64,000 nucleotides of DNA from an uncultured Erythrobacter sp. (GCF_947497915.1 NZ_CANMIJ010000001.1:1-64000); one strand, 5' to 3'. Shown: positions 48,182-56,540, counted from the first letter of the stretch. Numbers and translations are program-made. The notes: generated by a model from the letters alone, not told the origin.

Positions 48182-48585
48182 GCAGGCAGTACCGGGCCGG
48201 AGCTTTCCAATTGCAGCGTGTAATTGCGCTCACCATTGAAATCGCCGGAGTAGTCGAGGCGTTGCACTAGAAAGCGGCCTTGCAGTTTTTCTCCATCCTC
48301 AAATGACAATTCATAGTCATCAAGGGTGCCAGCGAGAGCGTGGGTTCGGATTGCATTTTCTGCGCCGCTTCCAAGGAAAATTCCGGCTGCGCTGACTGAA
48401 ACAGACCGCGTACCGGCACCGGAAAGCAAGTCCCGCCAACCGCCCGATTGTTTGCTGGTAATCACAACTGAATCGCCATTGATGGAAAGCTGGGTGGTAC
48501 GCAGTCCTGCAACTGTTTCGTATGCCGGAGGGGACGCACCGTCGCCAATTTTAAGTAGGAAGGCGGAGCCGTTTTGAGCTGGCAT
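48178..48585 (-). CDS. GTA major tail protein (gp9-like)
   Basis: 135 residues: MPAQNGSAFLLKIGDGASPPAYETVAGLR at the start, then VVITSKQSGGWRDLLSGAGTRSVSVSAAGIF, the pattern of the TP901-1-type major tail tube proteins. Forms the tail tube rings. Follows gp8 by 5 bp. Confidence 0.93.
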   Translation of the reverse strand: MPAQNGSAFLLKIGDGASPPAYETVAGLRTTQLSINGDSVVITSKQSGGWRDLLSGAGTRSVSVSAAGIFLGSGAENAIRTHALAGTLDDYELSFEDGEKLQGRFLVQRLDYSGDFNGERNYTLQLESSGPVLPA

Positions 48586-48590
48586 AGGGG

Positions 48591-48986
48591 TTACTCCGTT
48601 AGAGGTTCAAAAATGCGGAAGCGGAATTCAAGAAGAGCGCCGCGAAGGTTCTTTGGTCGAGCTTCGCTGCGAGCACGCAAAAAGCGGATCGAGGCGAGTT
48701 CGAATCCAGGGTCGAACGGCGGCAGATCCAGAACGCGACGCTCGATAGCGGTCAGCAACGCTGCATCAGAAGCTGTTTCGTCAGATCGACTCTCAAGCTC
48801 GAAAGCGATGCGAACCTCGCGACCAGGGCGGTCTTTCGTGCCCCAATCAACAGATGCGCTGGTTGCGATCCCAAGCCATGGCACGCTCGCTCGAAGCGGG
48901 CTTTCCTCTTCGATTGAGTTGATTGCCGAAAGGGCGGGATCAGCGCGCAGCCACTCGATCAAGCGGGCACGAAGACGGTTTTCCAT
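48591..48986 (-). CDS. GTA DUF3168 protein (gp8-like)
   Basis: 131 residues; RLIEWLRADPALSAIN at the N-terminus and RPGREVRIAFELESRSDE fit DUF3168, the tail-terminator type found as gp8 in RcGTA. Joins head and tail. Starts 7 bp after the small gp7-position gene. Confidence 0.9.
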   Translation of the reverse strand: MENRLRARLIEWLRADPALSAINSIEEESPLRASVPWLGIATSASVDWGTKDRPGREVRIAFELESRSDETASDAALLTAIERRVLDLPPFDPGFELASIRFLRARSEARPKNLRGALLEFRFRIFEPLTE

Positions 48987-48992
48987 AGTGAC

Positions 48993-49145
48993 TTAATCCT
49001 CTCCGAATGTCGGCCAAAGGGTTGCCGAAGAACGCCAAGAATGCAGCGAGGTCTCGCGCGCTTTTCCGCGCATATCTGCGCTGCGCGCGATCCGCGGTTT
49101 GATACGCGCGATGACAGCCGAGATGTTCGAGCTGGCAGAAATCAT
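48993..49145 (-). CDS. Small ORF in the gp7 position of the GTA cluster
   Basis: An ORF of about 50 residues from ATG 49145 (an in-frame ATG at 49175 is inside gp6). It is basic (IARIKPRIARSADMRGKARETSLHSW) and unlike other proteins I know. In RcGTA, gp7 of about 110 residues (a head-closure protein) occupies this place. The ORF fills the 156-bp gap exactly, with no other candidate, so it may be a shortened or diverged gp7, or non-coding. Confidence 0.45.
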   Translation of the reverse strand: MISASSNISAVIARIKPRIARSADMRGKARETSLHSWRSSATLWPTFGED

Positions 49146-49699
49146 GCGAGGCGTGGCGTACGCCAAGGTCGCCATAGAGCAGTCACACTTGCCGGCGGAG
49201 GGGCCGAACGGCTGGCATCGCTGTCAAAGTCGCGGTCGCGATAATGGTGTGCGGCCATCCTTATGACGCCCTGTTTGAGAGCACTTGGAAGGCTGCTCCA
49301 ATCAGCTGAAATACCGGCTATTACTCGCACGGCGATTGCCTGACCTTCTAAGGCCGCTTTGACTTCAAATGCTGCGGTTGTTTCCGCTTCAATGAGAAAG
49401 CTGAACGCGTCGTTGACAATGGGATTTCGCGTGCCATCTTGGCTTATGAGCTCTGCAGAAACGAAGGCTCTAACTGGCTGGGACGAAAGAATGTTGCAGC
49501 CTCGATCAGTGGCCAGCCGTTCCTCGACTGTTTGTTGCAGTGGGCTTTGGCCGGTAGATGCCTCGCACAAAACCAAACTTGCGCTGATCAACTCAACGAG
49601 CAGCGCATCTTCGTTCGGGCGCGTTATGCCGAGCCATTTTTTCAGGTCTGCAAGAGCGTCGCCCGATATATCGGCGCGCTGCACAATCGTCCGCTGCAT
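49142..49699 (-). CDS. GTA head-tail connector (gp6-like)
   Basis: 185 residues. DLKKWLGITRPNEDALLVELISASLVLCEASTGQ at the start fits the phage gp6/phiE125 gp8-type connector. RVIAGISADWSSLPSALKQGVIRMAAHHYRDRD and the end SVTALWRPWRTPRLA are typical of the alphaproteobacterial GTA version. Follows a long hairpin region after the capsid gene. Confidence 0.9.
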   Translation of the reverse strand: MQRTIVQRADISGDALADLKKWLGITRPNEDALLVELISASLVLCEASTGQSPLQQTVEERLATDRGCNILSSQPVRAFVSAELISQDGTRNPIVNDAFSFLIEAETTAAFEVKAALEGQAIAVRVIAGISADWSSLPSALKQGVIRMAAHHYRDRDFDSDASRSAPPPASVTALWRPWRTPRLA

Positions 49700-49735
49700 C
49701 GCAGGATCTCCAAATAAGAAAATTCAGTAAGAATG

Positions 49736-49827
49736 TGCACCCGCGCCGCGACGCGGCAGGGGAGGGTGGCCGGCGCGGCGCGGGTGCAGGATACCGGCGG
49801 GGGAGAAGGGGAGCTCGACCCCGCCGG
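49736..49827 (-). repeat. Two strong GC-rich inverted repeats between GTA capsid and connector genes
   Basis: First, a perfect 9-bp pair CCGGCGGGG (49794-49802) with CCCCGCCGG (49819-49827). Second, a perfect 15-bp pair TGCACCCGCGCCGCG (49736-49750) with CGCGGCGCGGGTGCA (49774-49788). On the minus strand they follow the capsid stop by 19 bp; the second is followed by a T-rich stretch. They should fold strongly in the mRNA and could limit read-through into tail genes or protect the capsid mRNA. Confidence 0.85.
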
Positions 49828-49845
49828 GAACAATGCTAGGCGGTG

Positions 49846-51006
49846 TTAAGCTTCGATTTTCAGAAGCTTGATCGCATTGCTATCAAGCACTTTTCCGCCG
49901 ACACGTTTGGTCGCGTAAAAGTGGACGAACGGCTTGTTGGTGAACGGATCACGCAGGACTTTGGTCGCGCTGTGTTCTGCGATCAAATAGCCGTGACGGA
50001 AATTACCGAACGCAATCGGGAAATCGCCGCCAGCCACATCAGGCATGTCTTCAGCTTCGACGACTGGATAGCCAAGCAGGCGGTCTGGCTGGCCTTCGAC
50101 CATACCTGGCTGCCACAGGAATGCGCCATCGGCGGTCTTGAGCTTGCGCACTGTCGCCAAAGTCGCAGAATTCATCACAAAACTTGCGCCCTGACGATGG
50201 CCCGATTTGAGCGAATGGATGAGGTCGATGAGCTTTGCCTCAGGTGCCGCATCGAAACCTGATGCATCACCTGATCCAATATATTGCACCTGGCCAAATG
50301 CTCGTACGCCGTCCTCAGCCGTACCGGTTGGCGCCGTTAGGAAGCCTTCGGGTTGATCGCTGCCGGTGCCCGACACAAAAGCGGCGCCTTCAGCGCGAGC
50401 GAACTCGATCGCGATTTCGTTTGCGAGCCATGTTTCAATGTCGAAGCCCACATCGTCTAGCATCGCTTGGCTGGCTGCGGGGTTTGCATAAAGGTCGCCA
50501 GAAGGAGGCGCGATTTCTGCAAAGTTTGGCGCGTCAGTTTCTGGACGCCCAGCCACTTCGCTGACCCAGCCTGATGCGGTGCCGCCAGTAGAGACAAGCT
50601 TGCGATAGCCAGAGGTGCCGGTTTGTACGACCTGAGCGAGCGAGCGGATCGGGCTGATTTCTGTCAGCTCACGAGCAATCATCGCATCGATGGTGCGCGG
50701 GACAGCATAGCCGCCGTCGGTAGGTGCGGCGCCATTGATCGACTTCACTTCGCTAGTCCGGCCGCGGCGCAAATAGCCATCAACGAAGCCTTTCACTTCT
50801 TCGCTGGCATTAGCGGAAGCGGTGCCGATTGCTGGACGGGAGGCAGCACGCGAAACTTTATCGAGGCGAGCCTTTACTTCATCGACATCGTTCCGCAGCG
50901 CGCTGATGTCGGCCTCGCATTTGTCCTGACGCCCAGCGAGATCGAAGCTTTCTTCGAGATTGTCGTCAGGTACGCTGGGAACAGTAGGGGTAACAGTGAT
51001 ATCCAT
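49846..51006 (-). CDS. GTA major capsid protein (HK97 fold, gp5-like)
   Basis: 386 residues. N-terminal coiled-coil delta region (LAGRQDKCEADISALRNDVDEVKARL), then the mature HK97-type core with GGYAVPRTIDAMIARELTEISPIRSLA, TGSDQPEGFLTAP and the end VHFYATKRVGGKVLDSNAIKLLKIEA. The N-terminus should be removed by the gp4 protease. It starts after a terminator-like hairpin at 51033-51057 and is followed by two strong inverted repeats. Confidence 0.95.
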   Translation of the reverse strand: MDITVTPTVPSVPDDNLEESFDLAGRQDKCEADISALRNDVDEVKARLDKVSRAASRPAIGTASANASEEVKGFVDGYLRRGRTSEVKSINGAAPTDGGYAVPRTIDAMIARELTEISPIRSLAQVVQTGTSGYRKLVSTGGTASGWVSEVAGRPETDAPNFAEIAPPSGDLYANPAASQAMLDDVGFDIETWLANEIAIEFARAEGAAFVSGTGSDQPEGFLTAPTGTAEDGVRAFGQVQYIGSGDASGFDAAPEAKLIDLIHSLKSGHRQGASFVMNSATLATVRKLKTADGAFLWQPGMVEGQPDRLLGYPVVEAEDMPDVAGGDFPIAFGNFRHGYLIAEHSATKVLRDPFTNKPFVHFYATKRVGGKVLDSNAIKLLKIEA

Positions 51007-51032
51007 GGGGTATCAGGCCTTTCGTTGGACAT

Positions 51033-51057
51033 AAAAAAGGCCGCCCCTTGGGCGACC
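51033..51057 (-). terminator. Terminator-like hairpin before the GTA capsid gene
   Basis: Minus strand: GGTCGCCC, AAG loop, GGGCGGCC, then six T (51038-51033). It lies 26 bp after the gp4 stop and 27 bp before the gp5 ATG. As an intrinsic terminator it would stop transcription from upstream GTA genes just before the capsid gene. Confidence 0.75.
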
Positions 51058-51082
51058 GGTGGATGCTCGGATGAGCGGGGCG

Positions 51083-51484
51083 TCAGGCGACAAGGTGAAC
51101 CCTTGCACCGTATTGAAGAGGCTGTGTGACGAGGCTCACTTCGAATAAGTCGATGCTTGTCAGCTCACGTCCCTCGTCGGTGAACGATGCCTCGCGGGCG
51201 CGGTAGCCAAAGCTGAGACCGCTGACAGCACCGTCCAGAAGCATAGCGGCAGCTTTGCTTTTCTCGCGGTCGATCCGGGCGATAACGCGCAGGCCGCGAT
51301 CATCCTCCGAGACCGTTTCGATTTCGCCGATTTGCTGATCGGGTCGGTGTTGCCAAAGCAGAGGGAACGGTTTTTTGCGCTGCGCTAAAGTTGCCGCAAA
51401 AGCACCTTTGCGCACAGTGTCGCGATCGGCATCAGGGATGTCGAACAGACTAGCATAGCCAGCGAAACGAATTGGCCCGCTCAC
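51083..51484 (-). CDS. GTA prohead protease (HK97 family, gp4-like)
   Basis: 133 residues. Starts SGPIRFAGYASLFDIPDADRD; catalytic His in LLWQHRPDQQIGEI and Ser in AVSGLSFGYRA fit the HK97-type (U35) prohead proteases. GTG start overlapping the gp3 stop in GTGA. It processes the capsid N-terminus. Shorter than phage versions (about 180) but normal for GTAs. Confidence 0.92.
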   Translation of the reverse strand: MSGPIRFAGYASLFDIPDADRDTVRKGAFAATLAQRKKPFPLLWQHRPDQQIGEIETVSEDDRGLRVIARIDREKSKAAAMLLDGAVSGLSFGYRAREASFTDEGRELTSIDLFEVSLVTQPLQYGARVHLVA

Positions 51485-52635
51485 ACGGCTTTCCCGGCAG
51501 TAAGGCCAAGCATCTCGCGCTTCTCGGCTTTGCTGAGAAAATCAGCATCCGAAACCTGTTTCCAGAGGCGTTCACGGTCTTCAGAAAGCGCAGTTACCTG
51601 ATCCAAGTCGACTGATAGACGTGCATCAACAAACCATGGTGCAAGACCTTCGCTGAGTGCAGAAAAGAGTTTGGATGCCAGCGGTAACAATGTGAGGCGC
51701 CACAGGGCGCGGTTGGCTTCGCGATAGTTCGAATAGGTGTTGTCGCCGGGAAGGCCGAGCAGCATTGGCGGCACACCAAAGGCGAGGGCGATGTCTCTCG
51801 CGGCTGCGCTTTTCAGAGTGGCAAAATCCATGTCCGCCGGTGTTAATGCCATGCTTTGCCATTTCAGGCCGCCATCCAAAAGCATGGGGCGGCCAGCGTT
51901 GCCGGCACCCGAAAATGCGGTTTCAAGCTCGCTTTTCAGCCGGTCAAATTGATCGCGTGTCAGGCCAGCACCATCGCCGGTATCATAGATCATAGCTCCA
52001 GAAGGCCGCGCTGCATTTTCGAGTAAAGCGCGGTTCCATTCCGCTGCAGCGTTGTGGATCATAACGGCCTGATGAGCTGCCGCCAATGCTCCAGCGCCCA
52101 TATGATCGTCGAGCGGATGCATAGCTTTGATATGGATTATGGCAGGCCACCCATCCTCATCCTCAATCGGAATACGCACGGTTTCACTGCCGACAATATA
52201 CTCATATGCGTATGGCCAACCATCGCTTGCTGCGACGACTTTTACGCGGTCCGGTCGCAAAGCAAATAGTTCCACTGGGCGGCCGCTCGCATCCTTGATG
52301 ATTTGGATGAAGCCATTGCCATGAAGCAGGACATGAGCGGCGAGCGTCTCGATGAATGGCTGCCCCGCGCTTGTGGCTGTGATCAGCGCGGCAAGGTCAT
52401 CATCGGAGGCCGAAAGTGGTGACTGGCCAATCCCTTCAGCCACAATCCGGACAGCTCGTTGAGCTACGGGGTTAGAAAGGAACCCGCTTTCGACCGCGCT
52501 TTCATAGCGATAAGTAAGTGCGGGATTTCCGCCATCAATGTTGGATATCCATCCAGTCATAAAACCGGATGAAAGAGGCACACGGTTTTCCTCCCCGCCC
52601 TTGAAGGCGGAGAGCAGGTTCTCAAACAAGGCCAT
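51481..52635 (-). CDS. GTA portal protein (HK97 family, gp3-like)
   Basis: 384 residues. Portal features: SGFLSNPVAQRAVRIVAEGIGQ, LHGNGFIQIIKDASGRPVELFALRPDRVKV and LAFGVPPMLLGLPGDNTYSNYREA near residue 300. Forms the dodecameric DNA entry/exit ring at one capsid vertex. Lies 15 bp after the large terminase gene; gp3.5 known in RcGTA is absent. Confidence 0.94.
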   Translation of the reverse strand: MALFENLLSAFKGGEENRVPLSSGFMTGWISNIDGGNPALTYRYESAVESGFLSNPVAQRAVRIVAEGIGQSPLSASDDDLAALITATSAGQPFIETLAAHVLLHGNGFIQIIKDASGRPVELFALRPDRVKVVAASDGWPYAYEYIVGSETVRIPIEDEDGWPAIIHIKAMHPLDDHMGAGALAAAHQAVMIHNAAAEWNRALLENAARPSGAMIYDTGDGAGLTRDQFDRLKSELETAFSGAGNAGRPMLLDGGLKWQSMALTPADMDFATLKSAAARDIALAFGVPPMLLGLPGDNTYSNYREANRALWRLTLLPLASKLFSALSEGLAPWFVDARLSVDLDQVTALSEDRERLWKQVSDADFLSKAEKREMLGLTAGKAV

Positions 52636-52650
52636 GAAAATTCCTTCGTC

Positions 52651-53976
52651 TTAAAGCGTTTGGACACGCGGGCAGGCGACTGGCGACAACATCAATTCAC
52701 TCATCGCCCAAACCAGCGCATCTGCGCGGTCAGGGCTGCGGCCCGGACCGGCATATTCGCCGCCCAGCATTAAGCCGCACATTTGATCTTCGAGCCGGGC
52801 GAAATGGCCGCAGTGCGCTGCGCGTCCTGCTGAATAGAGCGCTGCAACAGGTTCAGCCCGGGCAATTTTACCGCGGCTGGCGTGAACCAGTTTGACAGGC
52901 AAATTGCTTTCCGCTGCTCTCAGCACGCTTTCGACCATCGCGCCGCCTTGATTGGCTTCGGCAATGACCCGATCCGCTTTCCATTCGTTTGCGGCGACCG
53001 CGACGGCACATGCCCATGCATCGGGAAGCGCTTTGGAGACAGTGCAATCGGCCAGCACTCGGGCTTTTCCGTCTGACCCAAGGGCCGCGACGACTATGCC
53101 GCATTCATCGCCGTTGGCAGATGCTGGTGGGTCGACGGCGATCACTACTCGGCGATGCTCACATGGTGGAGCGTTCTCGCGGCATCCTTCAATCAGGCTA
53201 CGGCTCCACAATGCACCTTCAATGTCAGTGACGAGTTCCCCGCCAATCTCTTGGCGAGCAAGCTGGCTTCCCGCGTATTCGCTTTCAATTGCTTCCATGA
53301 ACCGTGGGGGCAGATTGCCTGCATTGTCATACGTCGATCCCTTCGTAACTTCAGCGCTGCCGTTATCCTTCATGTTCAAGAGTCGCTGCACCAAAGGGAC
53401 TGCACGCGGAGTTGTGGTCACTGCGACTTTGACTTCACTGCCCAATCGCAGGCCCATCACTAGGTTGTCCCAGCATCGTGTCGCACGGTCCGCGGTGACG
53501 GGCCATTTCCCCACTTCGTCGCACCATGCATGGCTGTGTTGAGGGCCGCGCAGGCTTTCAGGCTCAGCAGCAGAGAATATCTGTGCCTGTGCACCGTTGG
53601 GCCAACGAAGTCGCCTTAGAGAGGCCTCGAACACAGGTGCTCGTTCTGGCGAGGAGCAAGCAATAATGCCACTCTCACCTTCCACCATTACGGCGCGGGC
53701 CTCTGCCAAAGACGAAGAGATTAGCGCGATCCGAGCGTCGCAATTTGCCTCTGCGATTGCGCGAACCCATTCTGCGCCTGCACGAGTTTTTCCAAATCCG
53801 CGTCCTGCCATGATCAACCAAACTCGCCAATTGCCGTCGGGTGGCAGCTGCTCTGGCCTTGCGGACATGCCCCAATGGTACTCGAATTCGTTGCGTTCTG
53901 CCTTGTCGAGGGATTTCGCGATCATCTCGCTAACGTGGTTCGGCTTCGTCGCAAGCCAATCGAGCAAAGGCGTCAC
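52651..53976 (-). CDS. GTA large terminase (gp2-like)
   Basis: 441 residues. ATPase Walker A MAGRGFGKTRAGAEWV (about 57-72), Walker B/coupling region GPQHSHAWCDEVGKW, and a C-terminal nuclease starting VVIAVDPPASANGDECGIVV with the acidic metal ligands. It packages host DNA by headful. GTG start overlapping the gp1 stop (GTGA). Confidence 0.94.
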   Translation of the reverse strand: MTPLLDWLATKPNHVSEMIAKSLDKAERNEFEYHWGMSARPEQLPPDGNWRVWLIMAGRGFGKTRAGAEWVRAIAEANCDARIALISSSLAEARAVMVEGESGIIACSSPERAPVFEASLRRLRWPNGAQAQIFSAAEPESLRGPQHSHAWCDEVGKWPVTADRATRCWDNLVMGLRLGSEVKVAVTTTPRAVPLVQRLLNMKDNGSAEVTKGSTYDNAGNLPPRFMEAIESEYAGSQLARQEIGGELVTDIEGALWSRSLIEGCRENAPPCEHRRVVIAVDPPASANGDECGIVVAALGSDGKARVLADCTVSKALPDAWACAVAVAANEWKADRVIAEANQGGAMVESVLRAAESNLPVKLVHASRGKIARAEPVAALYSAGRAAHCGHFARLEDQMCGLMLGGEYAGPGRSPDRADALVWAMSELMLSPVACPRVQTL

Positions 53977-54434
53977 GTTTCGCAGTCACCGTAGCGTTCT
54001 TCCGCTATGACTTTCTTGCGAATTAGCTCGATCTTGCGATCAATCGAAGCGCGTATTTCGGCAGCACTTACAGAGCGCAGTTCGGTCTGCGCTTTTTGAA
54101 CATTATCACGGTGGGCATTGAGCATTCGGATCGCATTGGCAAAATCGTATTTTTCAGAATCTTCGCCTTTCTGGTCGCCATCGCGAAGACGGCGGAGAAT
54201 CTCCATTTCCAAATGTGTGTACCCTTCCGATAAGGCAGCGAACCATTGACGTGCGAATTTCGGATCTTCGCGGCGCGCTCTGTAAGCCTGACTTACGCAG
54301 ACCCCCGCTTTCTCCGCGGACTTCGAAACGTTCGAGCTTTCAGCCAGATTGGCTAGAAACGCGCTGCGGCGCTTCGCACTGAAGCTGTTTTGGCGGGGCG
54401 GATGTCCCGGTTTGCCTGTTGCGGCCACACTCAT
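53973..54434 (-). CDS. GTA small terminase-like protein (gp1-like)
   Basis: 153 residues. A helix-turn-helix-like N-terminal part (AFLANLAESSNVSKSAEKAGVCVSQAYRARR) followed by a helical region ending in IDRKIELIRKKVIAEERYGDCET. This fits the small terminase of RcGTA-type clusters, here the first gene. The ATG is preceded by GGGAG on the minus strand. A terminator-like hairpin lies 20-50 bp upstream. Confidence 0.85.
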   Translation of the reverse strand: MSVAATGKPGHPPRQNSFSAKRRSAFLANLAESSNVSKSAEKAGVCVSQAYRARREDPKFARQWFAALSEGYTHLEMEILRRLRDGDQKGEDSEKYDFANAIRMLNAHRDNVQKAQTELRSVSAAEIRASIDRKIELIRKKVIAEERYGDCET

Positions 54435-54452
54435 TCTCCCATCCCTAGAAAG

Positions 54453-54484
54453 AAAAAAGGCAGCGACCCTTTTGGGATGCTGCC
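54453..54484 (-). terminator. Terminator-like hairpin in the GTA leader
   Basis: Minus strand: GGCAGC, two bases, CCC, AAAA loop, GGG, two bases, GCTGCC, then six T (54458-54453). The T-run lies on the minus-strand side only, so it faces the GTA genes. It sits just upstream of gp1 and just downstream of the best promoter candidate. Confidence 0.75.
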
Positions 54485-54517
54485 TGCTGGCGAGTCGCTA
54501 TTTTTCGACTATGCCCC

Positions 54518-54546
54518 TCTCTAACCAGAGAGCGTGACAATGTCAA
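54518..54546 (-). promoter_or_regulatory. Candidate GTA promoter
   Basis: Minus strand: TTGACA (54546-54541), 17 bp, TAGAGA (54523-54518). The -35 is perfect; the -10 matches poorly. A 6-bp inverted repeat CTCTCT-AACC-AGAGAG (54517-54532) overlaps the -10 and could be an operator. Transcripts would start near 54511, about 75 bp before the gp1 ATG, and would carry the leader hairpin. Confidence 0.35.
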
Positions 54547-54639
54547 TATAAAAGTGCCAAATAGGTTATTCAATTGGCGCTTGCACCGTTGTTTCGGCTC
54601 GCCTAGTTCTGCCGTTCACACCGTTTAGGAACATTCATC

Positions 54640-55290
54640 TTGGCTTGGCTTCGCGCTCTCTACGAATGGACAATGGACAAGGCTGCGCATCCGAAGGCGG
54701 TGTGGTGGCTCGCCTTTTTCAGTTTTATCGAATCCAGTTTCTTCCCAATCCCGCCGCACCCGCTTCTTGGTCTCATGTGCTTGGCGGAGCCGAAGAAGGC
54801 GATCCGTTTTGCGCTGGTTGCCACCGTGTCATCGGTTCTCGGCGGCTTGTTTGGGTATGCGATTGGATACTTCTTGTATGAGGCCGTTGGCGCCTGGATG
54901 ATAGGCGTCCTTGGTTTGACCGAGAGCTTTCCGGTTGCCGCATGCTACATCCGTGAGCAAGGCGCACTGGCGGTCTTCTTCGCTGCTGGAACGCCGGTTC
55001 CGTTCAAACTGATGACGATCACGGCAGGTTTTATCGAAATGAACCTGCTCACATTTACGCTCGCTGCAATCGCAGGTCGGGCGCTGATCTTTATGGTCGT
55101 GGGAATACTGTTCCGCTTGTTCGGCGCGCCGATTAAGGCGATTATCGACAAATATCTCGGCTGGGTGACAACCGCTTTTGTTGTTTTGGTCGTAGGCGGA
55201 TTTATCGCTTTCACACAGCTCGCTGGCGGCGATGATGAAGCCGCGTCAGGCAATGCTTGCGATGCAGTGACCGACGTCCGCGGAGTTTGA
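54640..55290 (+). CDS. YqaA-family (DedA-like) membrane protein
   Basis: 216 residues with about 5 membrane helices. KAVWWLAFFSFIESSFFPIPPHPLLGLMCLAEP and REQGALAVFFAAGTPVPFKLMTITAGF fit the YqaA/SNARE-associated (DedA) group, linked in other bacteria to lipid scrambling and membrane homeostasis. TTG start with AGGA about 9 bases upstream. It lies between the GTA leader and spt on the opposite strand, convergent with spt. Confidence 0.85.
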   Translation: MAWLRALYEWTMDKAAHPKAVWWLAFFSFIESSFFPIPPHPLLGLMCLAEPKKAIRFALVATVSSVLGGLFGYAIGYFLYEAVGAWMIGVLGLTESFPVAACYIREQGALAVFFAAGTPVPFKLMTITAGFIEMNLLTFTLAAIAGRALIFMVVGILFRLFGAPIKAIIDKYLGWVTTAFVVLVVGGFIAFTQLAGGDDEAASGNACDAVTDVRGV

Positions 55291-55304
55291 TCCGCGGCTG
55301 CAGC

Positions 55305-56540
55305 CTATCCAATAATCCCGACCGCCTGACCTGCACGCTCGAACATGTCGAGGATCGTTTGCACTTCCTCAGCCGAATGCTCGGCGCATAGCGAACACCG
55401 CAGAAGCGTCATTCCCGCAGGCGTGGCCGGTGGCCGCGCCAGATTGACGTAGAGCCCCTCTTTCAAAAGAGCCTCCCACATCATCGCGCCTTGCTGAAGA
55501 TCGGGCATGATCACCGCTATGATTGCGCTCTGCGGTTCTTGCGTACCGAGCTTGAAACCGAGGTCCAACAAGCCCTTGTGGAGGGTCTTAGAATTCTCCC
55601 ATAGATGCGCGCGTTTGTTGGATCCGTGCATGAGTTTGCGGATGGATGTCGCAGATGTCGCAACTACGCTTGGCGGGAGGCTCGCGGTGAACACATATGG
55701 GCGACAAACAAGCCGCATAATGTCGAATTTTGGATGATTGGAGACGCAAAACCCGCCAACTGTGCCAACACTCTTGGAGAACGTGCCAATGATGAAGTCG
55801 CAGTCATCCATGATGCCTTGCTCTTCGGCAACGCCGCGCCCATTTTCGCCGATAAAGCCCATAGAGTGCGCTTCATCAACCAGCACCATAGCGCCGTGCT
55901 TCTTGGAAATAGCGACCATTTCTTTAAGCGGTGCGACGTCACCCATCATCGAGTAAACGCCTTCTAGCACCACAAGAATACCGGCACCTTCAGGAATGCG
56001 TCGAAGCCGTTTTTCGAGAGCCTCAACATCGTTGTGACGGAACGGCACGATTTCGGCATTGCCCATCGCGCAGCCATCATAAATCGAGGCGTGGCTATCA
56101 ATGTCCAAGATGATGTAATCGCCTTTTCCGGCGATCGTGGAGATGATCCCGAGATTGGCTTGATAACCGGTCGAAAACACCATGGCATGATCCATGCCGT
56201 AAAACTCTTTGAGGGCGTCTTCACATTCCTTGTGACCCTGGAATGTACCATTCAGGACCCGGCTACCTGTCGTGCCAGACCCGTAGTCGGCCAGCGCCTG
56301 TTTGCCCGCATCAAGCACGTCCGGATCGAAGGTCATGCCCATATAATTGTAGGTGCCAAGAAGGATCGTATCGCGACCGTTGCAAATAGCTCGGGTCGGC
56401 GAGAGCACCTTCTCCATCACCAGATTGTAAGGGTCTTCGACTCCCGTCGCGAGAAGCGTCTCACGAGTTTGAATGATGTCGTCGAATTTGGAGAACAGAT
56501 CGCCTCTGGGCGCGGTGTCCGTGGTCACATTATCAGTCAT
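55305..56540 (-). CDS. spt: Serine palmitoyltransferase
   Basis: 411 residues, the length of the soluble bacterial enzyme. PLP-dependent alpha-oxoamine synthase: VLVDEAHSMGFIGENGRG, and the PLP Lys in IIGTFSKSVGTVGGFCVS (about residue 255). The MVYSTGYQANLG-type motif appears as MVFSTGYQANLG. It condenses serine with palmitoyl-CoA to 3-ketodihydrosphingosine, the first step of sphingolipid synthesis. The neighbouring ACP gene, 14 bp upstream, makes SPT the better call over 8-amino-7-oxononanoate synthase or glycine C-acetyltransferase. Confidence 0.9.
   Translation of the reverse strand: MTDNVTTDTAPRGDLFSKFDDIIQTRETLLATGVEDPYNLVMEKVLSPTRAICNGRDTILLGTYNYMGMTFDPDVLDAGKQALADYGSGTTGSRVLNGTFQGHKECEDALKEFYGMDHAMVFSTGYQANLGIISTIAGKGDYIILDIDSHASIYDGCAMGNAEIVPFRHNDVEALEKRLRRIPEGAGILVVLEGVYSMMGDVAPLKEMVAISKKHGAMVLVDEAHSMGFIGENGRGVAEEQGIMDDCDFIIGTFSKSVGTVGGFCVSNHPKFDIMRLVCRPYVFTASLPPSVVATSATSIRKLMHGSNKRAHLWENSKTLHKGLLDLGFKLGTQEPQSAIIAVIMPDLQQGAMMWEALLKEGLYVNLARPPATPAGMTLLRCSLCAEHSAEEVQTILDMFERAGQAVGIIG

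Noticed and set aside
40865-54434. Ordinary prophage
   Set aside because: No integrase, repressor, replication, lysis or attachment sites, and gene order and sizes are those of RcGTA.
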